The notes beneath the pieces were generated by a model. That model was not told the origin of the DNA. It made no database searches and saw only the letters and a program-made list of their open reading frames with translations. Below, piece after piece: positions 13,754-19,889 of a stretch of 23,209 nucleotides of DNA. Within the stretch, counting starts at the first letter, position 1, and every line of letters begins with the position of its first letter. The position numbers and the translations under genes were made by a program. The stretch comes from Anaerolineales bacterium (GTDB lineage Bacteria; Chloroflexota; Anaerolineae; Epilineales; JAANWY01), in the NCBI GenBank assembly GCA_018263655.1, contig JAANWY010000274.1, positions 1-23,209 on the forward strand, read 5' to 3'.

Positions 13754-13876
13754 CTTGACAATGTTAAATTCGGTTTAGAAACAGCCTTTTGCTCGCCGAA
13801 GGTCTCCTGACCGAGGCGAATGGGGCTCGGTCAGGAGACCTTCGCCCAGCACGCCGGATAATTTAACATTGTCAAG
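13754..13876. mobile_element. 123-bp MITE-like element, copy 2 (family B), in the secD leader
   Basis: The ends CTTGACAATGTTAAATT (13754-13770) and AATTTAACATTGTCAAG (13860-13876) and the core stem CGAAGGTCTCCTGACCGAG (13797-13815, paired with 13826-13844) match copy 1. The loop is only about 10 nt. CTAC is directly adjacent on both sides, as a target duplication would be, although copy 1 shows only CTG/CTG with an offset. Confidence 0.75.
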
Positions 13877-13963
13877 CTACTCGGGCACTTGGTGTCTATA
13901 CAAGAATAGACCGGAAAAGATGGGGGTGTGGGAGGCGGCCGCCCCCACCGATCCTACTTTTCC
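13877..13963. repeat. Family C left half plus chimeric family A palindrome
   Basis: CTACTCGGGCACTTGGTGTC and TATACAAGAATAG (13877-13909) are the family C left half. The family A copy (13913-13963) has a left arm of variant 2 (GGAAAAGATGGGGGTGTGGG) but a right arm, CCCCCACCGATCCTACTTTT, that follows variant 1. The arms pair only imperfectly. Confidence 0.75.
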
Positions 13964-13986
13964 GCATTGGAGGCCTACGAACTTTC

Positions 13987-15639
13987 ATGCAACGTCGACA
14001 GAACTACTTGCTCCTTTTCATCATCACCCTAACAGTTGTTGCCGTCTTCCTCGATCTTCCGACGAGTACGGTACAAGCTGTCTCCGATACGACGGGCATT
14101 CCGCTTGCTCGTGCGCGGGATGCCGTGTCAAATCTTCTCGTGTGGCAGTCACCTGAGCCCGAGAACCGCGTAATCGAGATTCGCCAGGGCCTGGATCTGC
14201 AGGGGGGATTGCAGGTTCTGCTCCAGGCTGACATGCCAGACGGACAGGTTCCCGACCCTGAGAGCATACGGGCGGTTCGAACGATTATTGAAAATCGTAT
14301 CAACAGCTTGGGTGTGTCCGAGCCCTTGATTCAGTTGCAGGGTGAGGACAAAATCGTCGTTGAGCTACCGGGTATCGAAGACCCGGAGCGCGCAATCCAG
14401 ACATTTGGTGAAACGGGCCGGCTGGAGATTGTCGGAGCCGGCTCGACATTCTTGCCACCGCGCGGGACGCAGGGGTACGAGGAAAAGGGCGTCGTCCTCG
14501 AGACGAGCTACCCGGCGCTCGTCTCGGAACTCACACCGACGCCGGTGCCCACGACAACCATCACACCGACGGCGACCATGCCGGCTACTGCAACGTCGAC
14601 ATTGACGAATACGCCAACTCTAGAGGCGACGGAGACCATCACCGCCTCGACGACCGTGACGGCGACTCAGGAGGTCACGACGGCGACGGGTACCGAAGCC
14701 ACGCCATCCCCGCCTCCGAATCCTTTTGCCGACCGCGAGTGGCCGACAGTCATCACCGGCGACATGCTGTCGTCTGCCCAGGTGATCTTCGATCCGGTGA
14801 CCAACGAGCCGGCCGTCAGTTTTACGTTGAAATCCGAAGGGTCTGAGAGATTCTTCAAGTACACGAGCGATCACGTCGGCGAATTTCTGTCTATCGTGCT
14901 TGATGGTGAGGTCATTTCCTCGGCAACGATCCGCGAGCCAATTCGGGATCAGGGGCAGATCACGGGCAATTTCACGCGTGAGGAAGCACAGGGCCTGGTC
15001 ATCCAGTTGAAGTATGGTGCACTACCTGTTCCGTTGAAGGTTGTGAACAATGTGACGGTTGGTCCAACGCTCGGTCAGGATTCGGTGGACCGCAGCCTCA
15101 CAGCCGGCATCATCGGCCTAGCTGTGGTTATGGTTTTCATGTTCGTCTACTACCGGCTGCCCGGCCTGCTGGCTGACCTCGCGCTCCTCATCTACACTGC
15201 GGTCTCGTTGGCTATCTTCAAGCTCATCCCTGTTGTGCTGACGCTAGCCGGCATCGCCGGATTTATCTTATCGATCGGTATGGCGGTTGATGCCAACGTC
15301 CTCATCTTCGAGCGTTTGAAGGAGGAGTTACGTTTCGGACGGGCGCTGCGATCGGCTATCGATGTCGGCTGGGAGCGGGCCTGGCCTTCCATCCGCGATT
15401 CGAACTTCTCGACGCTGATCACGTGCGTAATCCTGTTCTGGTTCGGTAACCAGTTTGGGGCCACGGTTGTGAAAGGGTTCGCCTTAACGCTGGCCGTCGG
15501 TGTGTTGGTCAGCATGTTCACGGCCATCGTTGTGACGCGCACTTTCCTGCATGTGGTTCTGGAGACGGTTGGGGTCCGGCACCTGGGTTGGATTCTGCCA
15601 GACGCGGCGGAGTCGGCCGAGGCGGAAACCTCATTATGA
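13987..15639 (+). CDS. secD: Protein translocase subunit SecD with Thr/Pro-rich insertion
   Basis: This 550-residue membrane protein is the partner of SecF in proton-driven completion of protein export. TM1 is at 7-22. GLDLQGGLQVLLQAD (68-82) is the SecD landmark after TM1. The periplasmic P1 region contains an inserted Thr/Pro/Ala stretch (about 183-244) of the same type as the stalks of the two surface proteins here. Folded sequence resumes at VITGDMLSSAQVIFD (255-269). VGPTLGQDSVDRS (358-370) leads into five C-terminal helices with AVDANVLIFERLKEEL (433-448). The start is ATG 13987; GGAGG lies at 13969-13973, 13 nt away, which is slightly long. A promoter is at 13697-13725, with a repeat-filled leader. 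Confidence 0.97.
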   Translation: MQRRQNYLLLFIITLTVVAVFLDLPTSTVQAVSDTTGIPLARARDAVSNLLVWQSPEPENRVIEIRQGLDLQGGLQVLLQADMPDGQVPDPESIRAVRTIIENRINSLGVSEPLIQLQGEDKIVVELPGIEDPERAIQTFGETGRLEIVGAGSTFLPPRGTQGYEEKGVVLETSYPALVSELTPTPVPTTTITPTATMPATATSTLTNTPTLEATETITASTTVTATQEVTTATGTEATPSPPPNPFADREWPTVITGDMLSSAQVIFDPVTNEPAVSFTLKSEGSERFFKYTSDHVGEFLSIVLDGEVISSATIREPIRDQGQITGNFTREEAQGLVIQLKYGALPVPLKVVNNVTVGPTLGQDSVDRSLTAGIIGLAVVMVFMFVYYRLPGLLADLALLIYTAVSLAIFKLIPVVLTLAGIAGFILSIGMAVDANVLIFERLKEELRFGRALRSAIDVGWERAWPSIRDSNFSTLITCVILFWFGNQFGATVVKGFALTLAVGVLVSMFTAIVVTRTFLHVVLETVGVRHLGWILPDAAESAEAETSL

Positions 15640-15671
15640 ACTTTGAGAAAATAATTCGGTAAGCCGACGCT

Positions 15672-15753
15672 GGCCCCCTCCCCCAAATCTAGGGAAGGGG
15701 AGCCGAATCTCCCCCTCTCCCAGCGTTGGGAGAGGGGGTCGGGGGGTGAGGGC
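15672..15753. repeat. C/G-rich inverted repeat downstream of secD
   Basis: CCCCCTCTCCCA-GCGT-TGGGAGAGGGGG (15711-15738) is a perfect 12-bp stem with a tetraloop. Outer arms GGCCCCCTCCCCC (15672-15684) and GGGGGGTGAGGGCC (about 15740-15753) pair loosely. This kind of element is dispersed in many bacterial genomes. A role at the secD 3' end is possible but not shown. Confidence 0.7.
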
Positions 15754-15804
15754 CGTTGCCGGATGATTTTTCAACCTTCTTCATGGGATACTGCTCGGTA
15801 TTTA

Positions 15805-15831
15805 GGGGCGCCGACGTCGGCGCCCCTTTTT
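15805..15831 (+). terminator. Rho-independent terminator after secD
   Basis: GGGGCGCCGACGTCGGCGCCCC (15805-15826) is a complete 22-bp palindrome, giving a 9-bp stem with a small loop, followed directly by TTTTT. It separates secD from mfd. The T-run overlaps the -35 region proposed for mfd. Confidence 0.8.
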
Positions 15832-15858
15832 GCTGGGGCGATGCAACTGTGATAGAAT
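15830..15858 (+). promoter_or_regulatory. Probable mfd promoter, extended -10
   Basis: TTGCTG (15830-15835), 17 bp, then TAGAAT (15853-15858) preceded by TGA, an extended -10. The leader would be about 80 nt. The -35 box is only 3/6. Confidence 0.5.
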
Positions 15859-15947
15859 TACTTGTTGTTGGGTAGTCGTGTTATCCGCGGGGCGGGTTCA
15901 TTGGACCGGTCCCTTGTTGGTATTGAATCGGGTGTGATTGGAGTATC

Positions 15948-18900
15948 GTGCAACGGGTAGACCTGTCCGGGATGCTGTCGCTGCTCGACAGCTTGGCGAG
16001 CTATCGGGATTTGGTGGCGCAACTGCGTGCCGGCGATGATCCCGAGACGTCGCTGCAGCCCATCGGGTTGGTGGAGGCGGCCCGGCCGTTCGTCGCGGCC
16101 GGCCTGCATCTTGACCTGGACCGCCCCTGTCTGGTCATCGCTCCTGGCACCGAGCGAGCCCAAGAGTACTATGAACAGCTTCAGACCTGGTCGCCGCATC
16201 CGGATCGCGTGCTCTTGTTCCCTGCGCCCCCGCATCTGCCCTACCAGCGTGTGCCTTATGACTCGCACGTCTTGAGCCAGCGTCTGCGAGCCCTATCGCG
16301 GTTGTATCTCCATCAAAGCGAGTCTCCGGCGCCCATTGTTGTCACCTCAGCCCGGGCCTTGGTGCATCGCACATTGCCTCCGTGGGACTTCGAGGCAGAG
16401 GTCAAGGTGTTGAAGAGAGGCGACTGGGTGGTTCTGAGTGATCTACTCGAGACGATGCATCGACTTGGGTATCGTCCGACGGCCATGGTTGATCAGCCGG
16501 GGGAGTTCAGCCATCGCGGTGGCATTGCGGATGTCTTCCCGCCGGCCGACGAGCGACCGCTGCGCCTCGAGTTTTTCGGCGATGAGGTCGAATCGTTGCG
16601 TCGCTTTGATCTGGATACCCAACGCTCTGAAGAGACTGTCGAGCAGGGTGTAGTGACGCCGGCTCACGAAGCCTTGCCCCTCCGTGGGCCGTTGGTGGCC
16701 CGCGAGCTACAAGCTGCGGATCTGTCCACCCTGCACCCGCTGGCACAGCGTGACTTCCGACAGTATTTGGAGAACCTGGCCGACGGTAACGCCTTCCCGG
16801 CGATTGGACTGTTCCAACCGTTGCTGCATCCTGAGGCGGCGACACTCGTGGATTACTTCCCCGCTGAGGGTTGCATCATCATCGATGACTGGGGGCAGGT
16901 CGACGCTATCGCTTCACAATTGGCCGAGCAAGCTGAGACACAGCGCGACGAGCAGGAGGCTGCCCATGAAATCCCACATGATTTTGAGGCCCCTCCGTAC
17001 GCCTCTTGGGCGGACGACGTTCGCGATCGGCTCTTAGCACGCCGGCCCCTGGTGTTGGGCTACGACGATTGGTCTTCGGCGCAGCGACCGGCCGCTGCGC
17101 GGCACCCTTTGGCGACGCGGTTCAAGCCCAGCCCGAGGTACGGCGGCCAGCTCAAGGAGGCGGTGACCGAAACGGTAGACCTGATCGGAGAGGGACACGG
17201 CGTCGTCCAAGTGACACGTCAGGCGCCGCGCTTGGCCGATCTGTACGAAGACTGGGGTATCTACGTCAATCCACAAGAGACCGTCGAGGCCCCGCCCAAA
17301 CCCGGCTCGATCCTCCTGCTGTATGGGCCGTTGAGTGAGGGTTGGAGCCTGACGCTCGGCGAAGGTGATGTGAGCAGATCGGTCGTTGTGCTGTCGGATG
17401 GTGAGCTCTTTGGGTGGCGGATTCCGAAGCGGCGCCGGCAGCCGCGCCGGCGGAAGGACACGGCAGACGCTTTCTTCGCCGACGTCGAAGTCGGTGACTA
17501 CGTCGTACACATCGAGCATGGCATTGCCATCTACCGCGGCCTCATCAAGATGCAGGTCGGTGACTCCGAACGCGAGTATTTGGTCCTGGAGTACGATAAG
17601 GGCGACAAGCTCTACGTTCCCACGTATCAGGTCGATCGCGTGGCGCGCTACGTTGGCGTCGGAGATCGGTCGCCCCGGGTGACGCGTCTGGGAACCGCCG
17701 ATTGGGAGCGGGTCAAGAAGAAGGCCAAGAAGGCCGTCGAGGACATTGCCAAAGAACTCCTGGAGCTTTACGCCGAGCGCGAGGTGGCGAAAGGGTACGC
17801 GTTCGGCCCAGACACATCATGGCAGGCGGCTCTGGAGGCCGCCTTCCCGCACGTCGAAACGGAAGATCAGATTGAGGCCATCGAGGACATCAAGCGCGAC
17901 ATGGAATCCGAGCGACCGATGGATCGGCTGCTGGTGGGCGACGTGGGCTTTGGTAAGACAGAAGTGGCTATTCGGGCGGCCTTCAAGGCCGTGATGGATG
18001 GCAAGCAGGTGGCCGTCCTCGTGCCGACGACCGTCCTGGCCCAACAGCACGACGCAACATTCGGGGAACGGCTCGAGCCGTTTCCTATCGTGGTGGAGAT
18101 GCTGTCCCGGTTCCGCACATCGTCGGAGCAGACGGAGATCTTGAAGCATCTGAAACAGGGCGATGTCGATGTGGTCATCGGCACCCATCGACTGATCCAG
18201 AAGGATGTCGAGTTCAAAGACCTCGGCTTGCTCATCATAGACGAGGAGCATCGCTTCGGCGTGAAGGCTAAGGAGAAGCTCAAGCAGGTGCGCACGACGC
18301 TTGACGTGTTGTCGATGACGGCTACGCCAATTCCACGGACGCTTCACATGTCCTTGACTGGTGTTCGGGATATGAGTACCATCGACACGCCGCCGGGTGA
18401 ACGTCTACCGATCACGACCCAAGTGACGGAGTGGGATGATGAGACGATCCGGCGGGCGGTTCTGCGTGAGCTGTCGCGGGGCGGCCAGGCGTTCTTCGTT
18501 CACAATCGGGTGGCAACCATTGATTACGCGGCTGAGCGCCTGCGCCGGCTCGTCCCGGAGGCCGAGCTTGCCGTCGCGCATGGCCAGATGAACGAGGATC
18601 GGCTGGCTGAGACGATGCTGGCCTTCGCCGGCGGCGTCATCGATGTGTTGGTATGTACTTCCATCATTGAAAGTGGTTTGGACATCCAGAATGCGAATAC
18701 GTTGATTGTGGATCGCGCAGATATGTTTGGGTTGGCGCAGTTGTATCAACTGCGGGGCCGCGTCGGGCGTGGGGCCCAGCGTGCCTATGCCTATTTCCTG
18801 TACGGCAAGCACAAGGCCTTGCCAGAGGATGCCCGCAAGCGCCTGCAAACGCTGATGGAGGCGACAGACCTGGGCGCCGGCTTCCGCATCGCCATGCGGG

Positions 18901-19520
18901 ACCTGGAGATTCGTGGGGCCGGCGACCTGCTGGGCTCGCGCCAGCACGGCCATATCAGTGCGGTCGGTTTTGACCTGTACACGCGTCTGCTGGCCCAGGC
19001 CGTCAAAGACCAGAAGGCGGACCGACCGGACAAGGACGGCGGAGCAGAAGCCGACGAGGAGCAGCCTGTCGATGCTGACTATGCTTTGTTGCCAACGGTC
19101 GATCTGCCGCTCGATGCGTATCTGCCGGAGGATTATGTTTCGGAAGACCACATCCGGCTGCGCCTGTATCGGCGGATGAGCGATGTGGGCGCCATGGGCG
19201 AGGTGATCGCCATGCAGCGCGAGCTGCGGGATCGGTTTGGCGATCTGCCGCCGGAAGCTGACAACCTGATCTTCTTGTTGCGGTTGAAGGTCTTGGCTGC
19301 GCGCGTCGGCGCCCAGTACGTCACGCGCGAGGGTAAGACCATTGTGATTAAGTTGGCTGACGCCGGGCCAAAAGAGCGAGCGGCCATCCTGCGCCGGTTC
19401 GACGGCCGACTGCGCGTAGGCCGTGATCAGGTCTGGATGCCCGTTGCCGGCGAGGACGGTCAATGGCGACACGATCTGGAGCAGGCGCTTGAGGATTTGG
19501 CCGAGTCAGTTGGCGGCTAG
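15948..19520 (+). CDS. mfd: Transcription-repair coupling factor Mfd
   Basis: This is a 1190-residue ATP-dependent translocase that pushes stalled RNA polymerase off damaged DNA and recruits UvrA. Domains in order are the UvrB-like N-terminal module (about 40-350, with VDQPGEFSHRGGIADVFPP at 181-199), the RNA-polymerase-interacting CarD-like domain (508-575, VEVGDYVVHIEHGIAIYRG), and RecG-like helicase lobes. These carry Walker A GDVGFGKTE (664-672), DEEH (765-768), TATPIPRTL (791-799) and QLRGRVGRG (934-942). After the TRG region comes the regulatory C-terminal domain (1050-1190). Length is close to E. coli (1148). The start is GTG 15948, with GGAG 5-6 nt ahead. It has its own promoter after the secD terminator, so it is probably monocistronic or read on into the small gene at 19603. 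Confidence 0.98.
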   Translation: MQRVDLSGMLSLLDSLASYRDLVAQLRAGDDPETSLQPIGLVEAARPFVAAGLHLDLDRPCLVIAPGTERAQEYYEQLQTWSPHPDRVLLFPAPPHLPYQRVPYDSHVLSQRLRALSRLYLHQSESPAPIVVTSARALVHRTLPPWDFEAEVKVLKRGDWVVLSDLLETMHRLGYRPTAMVDQPGEFSHRGGIADVFPPADERPLRLEFFGDEVESLRRFDLDTQRSEETVEQGVVTPAHEALPLRGPLVARELQAADLSTLHPLAQRDFRQYLENLADGNAFPAIGLFQPLLHPEAATLVDYFPAEGCIIIDDWGQVDAIASQLAEQAETQRDEQEAAHEIPHDFEAPPYASWADDVRDRLLARRPLVLGYDDWSSAQRPAAARHPLATRFKPSPRYGGQLKEAVTETVDLIGEGHGVVQVTRQAPRLADLYEDWGIYVNPQETVEAPPKPGSILLLYGPLSEGWSLTLGEGDVSRSVVVLSDGELFGWRIPKRRRQPRRRKDTADAFFADVEVGDYVVHIEHGIAIYRGLIKMQVGDSEREYLVLEYDKGDKLYVPTYQVDRVARYVGVGDRSPRVTRLGTADWERVKKKAKKAVEDIAKELLELYAEREVAKGYAFGPDTSWQAALEAAFPHVETEDQIEAIEDIKRDMESERPMDRLLVGDVGFGKTEVAIRAAFKAVMDGKQVAVLVPTTVLAQQHDATFGERLEPFPIVVEMLSRFRTSSEQTEILKHLKQGDVDVVIGTHRLIQKDVEFKDLGLLIIDEEHRFGVKAKEKLKQVRTTLDVLSMTATPIPRTLHMSLTGVRDMSTIDTPPGERLPITTQVTEWDDETIRRAVLRELSRGGQAFFVHNRVATIDYAAERLRRLVPEAELAVAHGQMNEDRLAETMLAFAGGVIDVLVCTSIIESGLDIQNANTLIVDRADMFGLAQLYQLRGRVGRGAQRAYAYFLYGKHKALPEDARKRLQTLMEATDLGAGFRIAMRDLEIRGAGDLLGSRQHGHISAVGFDLYTRLLAQAVKDQKADRPDKDGGAEADEEQPVDADYALLPTVDLPLDAYLPEDYVSEDHIRLRLYRRMSDVGAMGEVIAMQRELRDRFGDLPPEADNLIFLLRLKVLAARVGAQYVTREGKTIVIKLADAGPKERAAILRRFDGRLRVGRDQVWMPVAGEDGQWRHDLEQALEDLAESVGG

Positions 19521-19549
19521 CAGTGACGACGCTGCCGGACGCAAAAACT

Positions 19550-19583
19550 TGGTTTCTGATCGAATTCAACAATGTCAAGGTAG
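19550..19583. repeat. Diverged family B end
   Basis: TGGTTTCTGATCGAATTCAA followed by CAATGTCAAGGTAG matches the reverse complement of the outer 35 bp of copy 2 (CTGTTTCTAAACCGAATTTA, then ACATTGTCAAGGTAG) at most positions. No partner end is nearby. Confidence 0.5.
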
Positions 19584-19602
19584 AGAGAGAAAGGAATAAC
19601 GA

Positions 19603-19818
19603 GTGACAGTTAAGATCGAGAATTGGCTGAACTTGCACCCGGGGTCGCGGATTTTGGGGCGTGTGATTGCGAAGATCCGGGGCCAGGTCGGTCGAGACGA
19701 AGCCGGCGATCTGGCATGTGGCGAGCACTATCGTAAGCTGCGCTCAAGCCAGAGCGGGAATTACACGTGCCCGGTCACGGGGTGCACCACGCGTATCGAA
19801 ACAGAACTGGCCAGTTGA
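19603..19818 (+). CDS. Small hypothetical protein with three cysteines
   Basis: This is a 71-residue soluble protein, MTVKIENWLNLHPGSRILGR onward, basic in the middle (KIRGQVGRDE). Cys39 (LACGEH), Cys56 and Cys61 (TCPVTGC) suggest an incomplete zinc-ribbon or redox site, and His42 could be a fourth ligand. The GTG start is preceded by AAAGGA at a suitable distance, and codon use looks like that of its neighbours, so I regard it as real. It follows mfd by 82 bp on the same strand. I do not recognise the family. Confidence 0.6.
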   Translation: MTVKIENWLNLHPGSRILGRVIAKIRGQVGRDEAGDLACGEHYRKLRSSQSGNYTCPVTGCTTRIETELAS

Positions 19819-19822
19819 GAAA

Positions 19823-19880
19823 GGCGGAAAAGATGGGGGTGTGTGGGGCGACCGCCCCACACACCCCCATCTTTTCCGCC
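19823..19880. repeat. 58-bp palindrome between convergent genes (family A, variant 2)
   Basis: The 28-bp arms (19823-19850 and 19853-19880), containing GGCGGAAAAGATGGGGGTGT and TGCGGGGCG-like G/C runs, pair perfectly around a central AC. It lies 4 bp after the small-gene stop and 9 bp from the 3' end of the convergent nucleotidyltransferase gene, and is well placed to end transcripts from both sides. Confidence 0.9.
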
Positions 19881-19889
19881 CCCCAATCT

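Noticed and set aside
13868..14156. Rightward ORF overlapping the secD start
   Set aside because: It reads through family C and family A repeats and out of frame into secD. secD itself has conserved sequence from its ATG.
18405..19472. 355-codon leftward ORF inside mfd
   Set aside because: It is fully antisense to the conserved helicase and C-terminal domains of Mfd; such long shadows are common in GC-rich genes.
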